From assembly GCF_026547205.1 (NCBI RefSeq), contig NZ_CP106877.1, forward strand, positions 2,553,501 to 2,617,500: a stretch of DNA of 64,000 bases, given 5' to 3'. The notes beneath the pieces were generated by a model. The model ran no database searches. It was not told the DNA's origin and saw nothing but the letters and a program-made list of their open reading frames with translations. Source of the stretch: Fervidibacillus halotolerans (lineage in GTDB: Bacteria > Bacillota > Bacilli > Bacillales > Caldibacillaceae). Below, piece after piece: positions 1-7,461 of this stretch. The number at the start of each line of letters is the position of its first letter. Within the stretch, counting starts at the first letter, position 1. A program made the position numbers and the translations under genes.

Positions 1-433
1 CATACATGGCGTTACGAACAATCGTATAATGGACATTAGCTGATGCGAGCCGACGAGGAACATAACCGTAAAATGGACTTAAAACAAACGGATTGTTTTC
101 ATGGTCGGCAAAAAAACCGATGACGATCAATTGTTTCACCTTTGCCTTTTCTACTGCAGATAAAACATTTTCAAATTCGGCAATTCGTTTAAGATTTGGG
201 TGGACGATACTCGGAATGTATACGAGTGTATCCGTACCGGTAAAAGCGTTCATCATTTTATCCGTTGACTGGTAATCGGCAACATGAATGCTGACCCTTT
301 CCCCAAATATTTGTTTCGCCTTATCCCCATTTCGAACCGTTACCGCTATCTCCTTATCCGTTCCAATCTTTAATAATTCTTCCGTAATTTTTTGTCCTAA
401 ACTTCCCGTAGCACCGGTCACATTAATTTTCAT
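1..433 (-). CDS. NmrA-like NAD(P)-binding oxidoreductase, partial
   Basis: The reading frame starts at ATG 433-431 behind a GAGGTGAAGGA ribosome-binding site and runs off the left edge, so 144 N-terminal residues are visible. It opens with MKINVTGATGSLGQ, a glycine-rich Rossmann nucleotide-binding turn of atypical short-chain dehydrogenases. An FxxVLSAVEKAKVKQLIVIGFF stretch near residue 90 fits the NmrA / quinone oxidoreductase-like group, whose members reduce small substrates or sense NAD(P). No operon partner is visible and the intron at 681-2549 follows on its upstream side. The substrate cannot be told from this part. The family call is good; the exact function is open. Confidence 0.8.
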   Translation of the reverse strand, partial: MKINVTGATGSLGQKITEELLKIGTDKEIAVTVRNGDKAKQIFGERVSIHVADYQSTDKMMNAFTGTDTLVYIPSIVHPNLKRIAEFENVLSAVEKAKVKQLIVIGFFADHENNPFVLSPFYGYVPRRLASANVHYTIVRNAMY

Positions 434-680
434 TTCCTTCACCTCGATTTTTTTCTTCCTTAGTAAAATTCCCTCGAACATCATTTTTCATGATAAATTT
501 GACCATTTTATCTATTCATCATTTCATGTAACAATTTGTATTACATGTAATGATAATAGTTACAATTAATTGGTTTGTCAACTTTGACTTTTTCTCCTTC
601 TTCGTTTATGAAACGATTTTAATTGATAAAAATGTTGATTCATTGATGATATCCTCTGAGAAACTAACGATCGTGAAGAC

Positions 681-2549
681 AATCGAGTAGGAGGGGCTAC
701 TAACCCCGTCCTCTCACACCACCGTACGTACGGTTCCGTATACGGCGGTTCAATTAAGATAAATGACGCAGAAATCTATAACGTTTTCGTAGACTTTTAA
801 GCCCTTGATTACTCGAGTATGAGTTATTGAGGGCTTGGTCTAATATCGGACTCTTTGCGATACGCCAATAACCTTTCCGGCTATTTCCCCATTCATAGGC
901 TTTCCATTTGGGTATCCCTAAATGAATAAGATTCCGTATCTTTGCCTTCGGTACTTTCCAATTTTTCCATAAACACATACGTAACCTACGTCGAATCCAT
1001 CCATCTAAATTACGGAAGACTAATTCTGTATCTGCAAGCGAAAAATATCTGCACCAACCCATTAGATATTGATTCAGTTTCTTTATTCGATTCTCCATGG
1101 GTATAGGCATTTTTCTTGAAGTTATTTCTCGGACTTTTCTTTTCATTCGTTGAATACTCTGCTTTGCGATACGAATCTTTGGTTCCTTGGAAATAGTAAA
1201 ACTAAATCCTAGAAATTTTCGCCCCCATGGACGGTCCACCGCAGATTTCTTTTCGTTCACCTTTAAGCGAAGCTTTCCTTCAATGAAACGTTTCTAGCTT
1301 GCCATTTTTCGTTCCCCTGCTCGTTTCGATTGAACATAAATATTACAATCATCGGCATACCGAACGAATTTGTGTCCTCTCTTTTCCAGTTCTTTATCTA
1401 GTTCGTCCAAAAGTAACGGGCTTAATGGACCTCCTTGGGGTGTGCCTTCTTCTGTAATAGAGACCACTCCGTTTATCATTACGCCAGCTTGTAAATATTT
1501 GCGGATCAGCTTTAATAACAACTTATCGGTGATTCTTTTCCCTAATGTGCTCATAAGTCTGTCATGGTTTACCTTATCAAAGAACTTTTCTAAATCCATG
1601 TCTACGACCCATCTGTATCCTTCTTTGATATAACCCTTCGCTTTCCTTACAGCGTCATGTGCACTCCGATTTGGTCGAAATCCATAACTATGTTCAGAAA
1701 ACATTGGGTCATATATCTTCGATAATACTTGGGCAATGGCTTGTTGAATCAAACGGTCTGTTACGGTTGGAATACCTAATAACCTTATACCACCATCAGG
1801 TTTCGGGATTTCGACTCTGCGGACTGGCATAGGTTCATAGGTACCTTTGAGAATTTCTTCTTTAATGAATAGCCAGTTCTCTGTGATATGCCTTCGTAGG
1901 TTTTGTACGGGCATCCCGTCAACTCCATGGCTTCCTTTATTCTGTTCCACTCTCTTTAATGCTTGAATCATATTCTCCCGTGACAGAATTCGATTCAAAA
2001 GCATGTTATTCTTCCTTCCTGAATAGCTTATCTTTTTATGCCAGTAGTCACTCCACCCTCCGAAGGTCCCCCACGGGATTCACCGTTTCCTCCCTTCTGG
2101 TAGGTACATTGTTTTCTGTGTTCATCATGACACACTGAATGCCAAGGGCTATTCTCTCTTAATTGTTCGGTCCTTCTTAGTTGTTCTAGATCAACTAATA
2201 CTATGACCTCTGCTGACTTCTGATAGTTCAGCTGTTTATCACTAAACAGGTTGTGAAGGGTACTTCACATATCCATCAGATCTCCCCGGGTAAGAGTGCA
2301 ATCTTTCTTTCCATTTATCTGCTTCATTTACTCGGTATCACCTTGGGCAGAAAGGACTTTGTTGCCTGAGCAAACTCATCCAATGATACCTAGCCTTATA
2401 TGAAGTTCGTGTTCCTCAGATCGGAAATTTGCCGCTCGATTCCTTCAGATTCCGCGTCACCAGGGACACCCTTGCGTTAAGCTAACCGTTACTTCTGCCT
2501 TCACGGCTCGGGACTTTCACCCTAGAGATTACACCCATGCCGGGTGCAC
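681..2549 (-). mobile_element. Group IIC-type intron (ribozyme plus maturase ORF)
   Basis: Read on the minus strand, the RNA begins GTGCACCCGGCATGGGTG at about 2549. It continues with domain I text (for example GGGTGAAAGTCCC, TAACGCAAGGGTGTCC, TGAGGAACACGAACTTCATA) that I recognise from the Oceanobacillus iheyensis group IIC intron. Domain V lies at about 718-751 (AACCGCCGTATACGG ... CCGTACGTACGGTGGT) and includes the CGC triad expected in class C. Domain VI follows, ending CTACTCGATT near 681. The maturase ORF sits in domain IV and its stop codon lies three bases before domain V. The 5' exon ends in TTCTTTTT, and a CGGCAT/ATGCCG inverted repeat lies about 24 bases before that; class C introns favour sites after terminator-like hairpins. 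Each boundary could be off by a few bases. The ribozyme core looks complete although the protein is broken. Confidence 0.85.
754..2004 (-). pseudogene. ltrA: Group II intron reverse transcriptase/maturase, interrupted by an in-frame stop
   Basis: The frame from ATG 2004 to the stop at 754 would give about 416 residues, the size of class C intron reverse transcriptases such as GsI-IIC. It shows RVEIPKPDGG, YGFRPNRSAHDAV, VVDMDLEKFFDKVNHD, EEGTPQGGPLSPLL and the catalytic FVRYADD, then the maturase X region (AVDRPWGRKFLGFSF) and a C-terminal GLKSLRKRY. Two lesions are visible. A TAG codon at 1294-1296 cuts the protein after residue 236 in the same frame, and about four residues (ANIL in GsI-IIC) are missing between PLSPLL and LDELDKEL just before YADD. 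No endonuclease domain is present, as is usual for class C. It probably cannot make active full-length enzyme. Confidence 0.9.
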
Positions 2550-3062
2550 AAAAAGAAGGGATTTTGAAGACCGGCATTCGCACACTAGTCATTCATGCCG
2601 ACAAGGCAAAAAGCATGTTAGAATCCATGTGAGTTTTTCCACTTCCTTTTTCTCCTGCCCATTGGATTTTTGTAAAATAGATTTTATCAATTTCGTTCAC
2701 TCATACTAAATCGAATCGGATGGAGAACAATTCATTCGGTAAAGAACGAAAGTAAGCAGTGTATTACAATGCCTTTTTTCTATCTTTACTAGAGATCTTA
2801 TGAATATATTTTGTTGTTCGTTATAACCGTGAATAATAAAGGATAGGAAAAACAATTGATTCAAGAAGTTTAATCAAAAACATTTATTTTTTACATACGA
2901 TTTCCCCAAATCAATATCCCTTGACATGTATCGTTTGAAAATTAACGTTTGGTCATCGAGGCAGTTGGGGGCAAAAGCGATCAAATTTTTTCCACCTTTC
3001 CAATTCACCCGTATTATCCGAATTAATTTTCAGGCAAAAAAAAAGAGACAAGCATGCCCCCA
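2550..3062. other. Intergenic stretch between the intron and the frameshifted gene
   Basis: About 510 bases without a supportable gene. Next to the intron lies its 5' exon with a CGGCAT/ATGCCG inverted repeat (2570-2600). The rest is AT-rich with short frames only, none with a ribosome-binding site and family-like sequence. A plus-strand frame of about 28 codons ending at 2632 looks protein-like but has no start. Confidence 0.5.
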
Positions 3063-3904
3063 TTATTTTCTCCCCATCATTCGATTCAGATTTTTTTCAT
3101 CTATTTCATAGTACATCGTGGAATTTAGATTCGTCGTATACGATTCCCCTTTCATTTCGTAATGAAGGGTAGGCGTAATTTGATAAAAATCTACATCCCC
3201 TTCTAGCTCATGAAAATTGGCAGTTAAACGGATCATTTCATCTGGTTGGATGACAACATCTGTATCAAAATTTTTCCCGTTTACTAATATCGTATTAAAT
3301 TGAAGATGTTTATTATCTATAAAAAGATCCTTTAATGTATCGAATCTTCACCAGAATTCCTCAATTTCACATCGAAAGTAAGCTTTGTAGATATAGCTGG
3401 ATAAGAACCCGCCTCTAATAAATTTTCGTGCAAACCTGTACTCACTTGAATATTGCCAACTGAAAAATCATATTGGGATTGATCGTCCGTTCGTATTGTA
3501 ATCGTTTGAATCGTTTCCGAAATCTGTTCAGTCACATCAGCTACCCCAATAGTTGCAACAAGGGTGAATAAAGAATATTTGTCGTTGATATCATCACCCT
3601 TTTCGATCTGATATTTCATTAGTTTTATTTTTTCTGTATCTTTTAATGAAATTCCTTCAATATGTTCAACGTCGCTCGGAGGAGCAATAAAAACTAAATT
3701 TAGTGATTGTTCTGGAAACGTATCACTTAGCTTAATATCGCTATCCCACCTGGCGAATTTCACCTTTTCTGGTGTGAATGTTTCTTCTTTATCCGGTAAT
3801 TGCATCGCCTTGTCTTCATCTCCATCTCTAAAAAAGAAAAAAAGGGTTGTAACCGTTATAAAAAGGATTAGTAGAGCGAACGAGTAAACATACTTCCGGT
3901 TCAT
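3063..3904 (-). pseudogene. Membrane-anchored hypothetical protein, frameshifted
   Basis: The gene starts at ATG 3904 behind GGAGGATT. The first frame gives 190 residues: a short basic N-terminus, one hydrophobic segment (about residues 7-26, YSFALLILFITVTTLFFFF) and a long polar extracellular-looking part. It ends at TAA 3332-3334. Another frame is open across the same place and continues for about 90 codons (RFDTLKDLFIDNKHLQ ... KNLNRMMGRK) to TAA 3063-3065, with the same composition and no start of its own. A single-base shift near 3340-3350 would join them into one protein of about 280 residues. I do not recognise the family. It is a single-pass surface protein by topology, and either truly broken or carrying a sequence error. 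Confidence 0.7.
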
Positions 3905-4028
3905 ATATAATCCTCCTATCTATCGAAACTTCGGACGACACAATTTTATTTTAATTAACGTAAATTATATTTTCAATATTTTTATAATTTTTTAAACGAT
4001 AAAAAAGTTTTCTAATCAAAAGTCACAT
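3905..4028. other. AT-rich spacer
   Basis: Very AT-rich spacer between the start of the frameshifted gene and the IS3 remnant. It presumably holds the promoter of the minus-strand gene. No further element can be supported. Confidence 0.3.
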
Positions 4029-4187
4029 CTACTTTCGTCCTATGATCAGCGCGGCTTGTTTAAAAATATCATTCTCCATCATCAGTCTTTGATTTTCTTT
4101 GCGTAACCTAATTAACTCTTCCTTCTCAGGGGTTCTATTGACCTTTTCTTCAAAGGATCCACTTGTTTTATGCTGACAAACCCATGA
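4029..4187 (-). pseudogene. IS3-family transposase OrfA, C-terminal remnant
   Basis: On the minus strand one open frame reads SGSFEEKVNRTPEKEELIRL, then RKENQRLMMENDIF and KQAALIIGRK, ending at TAG 4029-4031. This is the leucine-zipper-like C-terminus of IS3-family OrfA proteins (the EELxRLRKENxRLxMENDILKKAA signature). The helix-turn-helix N-terminus, OrfB and terminal repeats are absent. The fragment ends close to the -10 element of the Abi gene at 4188, so an old insertion probably marks the edge of the acquired segment. Confidence 0.75.
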
Positions 4188-4214
4188 TATAATACAAAAA
4201 GGAGGGGGAAATAA

Positions 4215-5195
4215 ATGTCAAAAGTAAAGAGTATAGATTCTCTTATGAAATATTTAAGAGACAAACATGGCATTCATATCTCAGGAAGCACTCATAAAAG
4301 AAAACTTCGAAATATTGGGTATTACCATGGATATAAAGGCTATCGCTTTATTAAAAAACCAAGTAAAAAAATTAATTATACTGATTTTAATCAGATTTTA
4401 TCAGTCAATGAATGCGATATGGAATTGAAGGCACTATTTTATCCTCAAATAATGTTTATTGAAACTGCTATAAAAAATTACGTTCTTGAAATTGTTTTGA
4501 AACACGGAAAAACGGATCGCTTCGATACTATTTTTGATACTCTTTTAACCAATTATAAAAGACATAAAGTTGGTTCTAAAGATTACAAAAAAGCACTGAA
4601 TCAAAGATTACGTTTGAAAAATAAATTTTACGAAACACTTGCACGTAACTATAATTCTGACAAACCAGTAGTGCAACATTTTTATCATCAGGACAGGCAT
4701 GTACCAATATGGGCGATTTTTGAGGTCATAAGTCTTGGGGAATTTGGAAATTTTGTTTCCTGTTTAGATATAAGGATTAAACGGGATATCTCCAAATCGT
4801 TAAATCTAAACCAAGCCTTTGATGGAGATGCTAAGATGACTGAAAATATAATTTTTCTTATCAAAGATTTAAGAAACTCAATAGCCCATAATGATGTAAT
4901 TTTTGACACACGTTTTCAAACTGGTAAACCAAAAAAGTCTTTAATAAATGCTTTAAAAAGTGATACAGGTATTCAAAATATTACGTTTAACACTATTGTA
5001 GATTATTTAATTTTGTTAATATTCATCCAAAAGAAACTCTATATATCCAAAACAGAATTGAATAAGATAGTAAATAAGTTTGAAACAGTTATTAATCATT
5101 TCAGAACACAAATCCCAATATCTGTTTATCATCAAATTTTTCATACAGATACAAGGAACAAAATAAATTCTTTAAAAACGTTCATTAAATCGTAA
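4215..5195 (+). CDS. Abi family (AbiF/AbiD-like) HEPN protein
   Basis: The 326-residue protein starts at ATG 4215 behind AAAGGAGGGGGAAATAA; a TATAAT lies at 4188-4193. The N-terminus carries LRNIGYYHGYKGYRF (about residues 31-45), typical of the Abi_2 family, then MELKALFYPQIMFIETAIKN and VPIWAIFEVISLGEFGNF (163-180). Near residue 220 is LRNSIAHND, an R-x4-H HEPN ribonuclease motif (R220, H225). HEPN Abi proteins are abortive-infection toxins that cut RNA when phage infection or antitoxin loss releases them. A separate small structured RNA with its own promoter begins about 40 bases after the stop. The gene is visibly more AT-rich than the core genes and sits between IS debris, which suggests horizontal gain. 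The family call is firm; the RNA target and the activity are inference. Confidence 0.85.
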   Translation: MSKVKSIDSLMKYLRDKHGIHISGSTHKRKLRNIGYYHGYKGYRFIKKPSKKINYTDFNQILSVNECDMELKALFYPQIMFIETAIKNYVLEIVLKHGKTDRFDTIFDTLLTNYKRHKVGSKDYKKALNQRLRLKNKFYETLARNYNSDKPVVQHFYHQDRHVPIWAIFEVISLGEFGNFVSCLDIRIKRDISKSLNLNQAFDGDAKMTENIIFLIKDLRNSIAHNDVIFDTRFQTGKPKKSLINALKSDTGIQNITFNTIVDYLILLIFIQKKLYISKTELNKIVNKFETVINHFRTQIPISVYHQIFHTDTRNKINSLKTFIKS

Positions 5196-5200
5196 ATTTC

Positions 5201-5229
5201 TTGCATCTTTTTATAAATAGTTGTATATT
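5201..5229 (+). promoter_or_regulatory. Sigma-A-type promoter of the Abi-linked small RNA
   Basis: TTGCAT (5201-5206) and TATATT (5224-5229) are separated by 17 bases. The element starts 6 bases after the Abi stop codon. Transcription would start near 5236, just before the first hairpin. Confidence 0.65.
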
Positions 5230-5235
5230 ATATAT

Positions 5236-5300
5236 ACAGAATAGCGGTGGATGTCTTCGGACCACACCTAAGGGAATTGGATGCGTCCAATTCCCTTTTC
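5236..5300 (+). ncRNA. Small two-hairpin RNA downstream of the Abi gene (candidate RNA antitoxin)
   Basis: Hairpin 1 pairs GGUG (5246-5249) with CACC (5265-5268) around an inner GUC-UUCG-GAC stem with a stable cUUCGg tetraloop (5253-5262). Hairpin 2 is a perfect 10-base-pair stem, GGGAAUUGGA (5272-5281) with UCCAAUUCCC (5286-5295), loop UGCG, followed by UUUU; it is a Rho-independent terminator. No frame with a start codon and ribosome-binding site lies inside. A conserved RNA motif (abiF RNA) has been described next to abiF genes, and HEPN toxins of this kind have been proposed to pair with RNA antitoxins. I cannot align this RNA to that motif here, so the link is inferred from position and compact structure. 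Confidence 0.6.
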
Positions 5301-5754
5301 GAAATTTTAATTACCTTTTTTAATCTAAACTTACAGGGGGTAGTTCAAAAAAGTCAGGGTAACTGATTTTTTTGAGTCCCTCATTTTTTCACTTTTTAAA
5401 AAAACGCACAAAAAACCGTCCTTTAAGTAAAATGAAGTTACCACACAACATTACATACAGGACTGTTTTTTATGAGCAATCAAAAGATTATGTAGCATTA
5501 GCTCACAACATACTGAAAGTAGCCGGCATCCGCCAGCTACTTTCAGATAAAAATCGAAAACATATAAAAGCAAGTGGAGAGAAACGAATTGTTTTTCTCC
5601 ACCTACTTCTTTTTAGGGAGTTATGAGAAAGGGAACTTATGATAAACCAATGGTAAAAAGAGTATTTTTTAGGTTAGATATCACCTTGCTAAAAGTAATT
5701 TGGAATAATTAAAAAGGGGCTATTTATGCTCTAAATCTTATAAAAAAACCTAAT
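5301..5754. other. Repeat-rich intergenic stretch with a doubtful short ORF
   Basis: Several inverted repeats are seen. CAAAAAAGTCAG/CTGATTTTTTTG (about 5346-5374) is terminator-like. AAAAAACCGTCC/GGACTGTTTTTT (5411-5471) has one mismatch over 12 bases. A perfect CTGAAAGTAGC/GCTACTTTCAG pair lies at 5513-5546. An 84-codon frame (5372-5626, plus strand) runs through them but has no ribosome-binding site and no family I recognise; it may be a decayed transposase end or chance. Nothing else is supportable up to rlmH. Confidence 0.35.
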
Positions 5755-6234
5755 TTACTTATGATACGGCTCATTCCTCATGATGCGAAATGCCCGGTAT
5801 AGTTGTTCGAGTAGAATCACTCGCATGAGTTGATGGGGAAAGGTCATTTTAGAAAAGGAAAGGGATTCGTTCGCCCGCTTCATCACCTCGTCGCTTAGTC
5901 CGAGGGATCCTCCGATGATAAAGGCGATATGGCTTTTTCCACGAATAAACAGTTGTTCCAAATTAGTGGCAAATGTTTCCGATGATTTCATTTTCCCTTC
6001 GATGGCTAATGCGATCACATAGGCATCGGGAGCGAGTTTTGCTAAAATCCTTTCCCCTTCCTTTCTCTTTACGATTTCCTTTTCTCCTTCTGTCATATTT
6101 TCCGGAGCCTTTTCATCCGATACTTCCACAATTTCTATCTTTACATAACTCGATAACCTTTTGGCATATTCATCGACTGCTTGCTTTAAATATTTTTCCT
6201 TTAACTTTCCGACGGTTATTATCGTTATTTTCAT
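5755..6234 (-). CDS. rlmH: 23S rRNA (pseudouridine-1915 N3)-methyltransferase RlmH
   Basis: The 159 residues equal the family's usual length. RlmH is a small SPOUT-class enzyme that uses SAM to methylate pseudouridine 1915 in helix 69 of 23S rRNA on the assembled 70S ribosome. Visible signatures are the N-terminal [17 protein letters not shown], the knot region [13 protein letters not shown] (about 105-117) and the conserved C-terminal [17 protein letters not shown]. The start at ATG 6234 is preceded by GGAACGAACGT, a weak ribosome-binding site. In B. subtilis the gene (yydA) also lies near htrA; here an accessory segment with a GNAT gene and the sigma pair separates them. Debris flanks it on both sides, but the gene itself is intact. 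Confidence 0.95.
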   Translation of the reverse strand: MKITIITVGKLKEKYLKQAVDEYAKRLSSYVKIEIVEVSDEKAPENMTEGEKEIVKRKEGERILAKLAPDAYVIALAIEGKMKSSETFATNLEQLFIRGKSHIAFIIGGSLGLSDEVMKRANESLSFSKMTFPHQLMRVILLEQLYRAFRIMRNEPYHK

Positions 6235-6344
6235 ACGTTCGTTCCTTCCGTTTTTTCTTTAGTATAGCAAAAATAAAATGACAGACTAAGGTGCGGTGTG
6301 CCCCCATCTGCCAAAGGAAAATCAATTGTATAATGATGATACCT

Positions 6345-6546
6345 TTATAAACTGATCATTGAACCTTTACCTAGCAGCATTCCTTTTGAATAAACGGCAC
6401 TAGCCATGGCCAAATCAAAATAAGCGATACCGACCGATTTAAAGAAGGTGATTTCATCCTCCGTTTCCCGGCCCAATTTCTCACCAGAAACGAGTTCGTC
6501 GAGTTCACTATCCACTTGATCAAAATCCCAAACTTCTTTCTTTTAG
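6345..6546 (-). pseudogene. Ornithine cyclodeaminase/mu-crystallin family, C-terminal remnant
   Basis: A minus-strand frame without a start reads KKEVWDFDQVDSELDELVSG, then EKLGRETEDEITFFKSVG and IAYFDLAMASAVYSKGMLLG, ending at TAA 6345-6347. The GREtxDEITFFKSVGiAxxDLAxAxxVY block is the C-terminal signature of the NAD-dependent ornithine/alanine/lysine cyclodeaminase family (full proteins are about 320 residues). A stop precedes KKEV in this frame, and another frame just upstream (SKIVVETYEGQ) may be a shifted part of the same gene. It is clearly broken and not functional. Confidence 0.8.
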
Positions 6547-6716
6547 GAAGTAATCAAATTTTCCGTTTACTCTTTTGTCCTTCATATGTTTCGACTACGA
6601 TTTTTGAACTTCTTCGGATCGTTTTTTTAGCGTAAAATCAAAACTAAGGAAAAGGACAAACGTATAAAAAAGGAAACGTTCATAAGACTACTGATACATT
6701 GAGGAGCGAAATTTAA

Positions 6717-7211
6717 ATGGAATTCATTTCAACAAAACATCTTTCAAAAACGAAACTAACGAATTTTTTCATCGAGCATTGGGGAAGTCCGGAGATGGTA
6801 ATTTCAAGCGGAACGTTCCATTGTGACGAATTAGACGGTTTTGCTGCAATCGATGAGCGAGGAAAGTTGATTGGACTCATTACATATGTCATTGAAAAGG
6901 ATGAATGTGAAATTATTTCTTTGGATAGTATTATTGAAAACAAAGGGATCGGTAGCACCCTATTAAAAATGGTAGAAAAGGAAGCGAATAAACACCGATG
7001 TCAACGGATAAAGTTAATTACGACAAATGATAATTTACATGCTCTAGGATTTTATCAAAAGCGGGAATATCGATTGGAAAAAATTTATGTAAGGGCAGTG
7101 GAAAAGGCAAGAAAAAGAAAACCGGACATCCCGCTTATCGCAAATAACGGGATTCCAATTCGGGATGAACTGCTTTTAGTGAAACGAATCGACTCAGATG
7201 AACAAAATTAA
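6717..7211 (+). CDS. GNAT-family N-acetyltransferase
   Basis: The 164 residues start at ATG 6717 behind GAGGAGCGA. The GNAT fold is shown by GFAAIDERGKLIGLITYVIEKDECEI (strands 2-4), then SLDSIIENKGIGSTLLKMVEKEA at about residues 75-97, where NKGIGS is the acetyl-CoA-binding Q/RxxGxG/A loop. This is followed by IKLITTNDNLHALGFYQKREYRLEKIYV, the strand-5 / FY motif. GNAT enzymes move an acetyl group from acetyl-CoA to an amine; the acceptor cannot be read from the sequence. It is a single plus-strand gene among minus-strand debris, with no operon partner. Confidence 0.85.
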   Translation: MEFISTKHLSKTKLTNFFIEHWGSPEMVISSGTFHCDELDGFAAIDERGKLIGLITYVIEKDECEIISLDSIIENKGIGSTLLKMVEKEANKHRCQRIKLITTNDNLHALGFYQKREYRLEKIYVRAVEKARKRKPDIPLIANNGIPIRDELLLVKRIDSDEQN

Positions 7212-7461
7212 ATGGAGAAATGGCAGCACATCATTAATATAAGGACTGTCCGATACACCCCAAAGTTGATGGGGAAGGTAGTGGCGATCCTTTAAGGAAT
7301 AGCACGTGTCGAAGATCTGACAGACGAGCTTGTGAGTTGAAAGGGCTAGGCCGTTCCTGCGGAAAGGGCAGCTATCGAAATGAAATTAAACGCATTTCAT
7401 AAAAGGGGCTGTATTTTTGAACGCCCCCACGTCTACATATAGCCGTCTTTGTTACAAAAAA
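7212..7461. other. Intergenic stretch with a possible decayed coding or mobile-element remnant
   Basis: About 250 bases, locally more GC-rich than the surroundings. One plus-strand frame contains AVPAERAAIEMKLNAFHKRG and another VEDLTDELVS, interrupted by stops. This recalls the 3' region of transposon genes (possibly TnpB-like), but I cannot confirm a family. No intact gene or clear RNA fold is assigned. Confidence 0.25.

Noticed and set aside
1294..1296. TAG in the maturase as a possible recoded amino acid
   Set aside because: No other evidence of recoding; other genes here end in TAG (for example rpmH), and the ORF has a second lesion.
1370..1633. Plus-strand ORF of 87 codons inside the intron
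   Set aside because: Antisense shadow of the maturase reverse transcriptase domain.
2562..2632. Plus-strand frame GILKTGIRTLVIHADKAKSM, ending in a stop, next to the intron, resembling the end of a protein
   Set aside because: No start, no recognisable family, and no continuation when the two exons are joined across the intron (a TGA comes in frame). Probably chance.
2926..3111. 61-codon plus-strand ORF
   Set aside because: It overlaps the second half of the frameshifted minus-strand gene, which explains the sequence better, and has no ribosome-binding site.
5372..5626. 84-codon plus-strand ORF downstream of the Abi RNA
   Set aside because: No ribosome-binding site, overlaps several inverted repeats, no family recognised. 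Kept only as part of the intergenic description.
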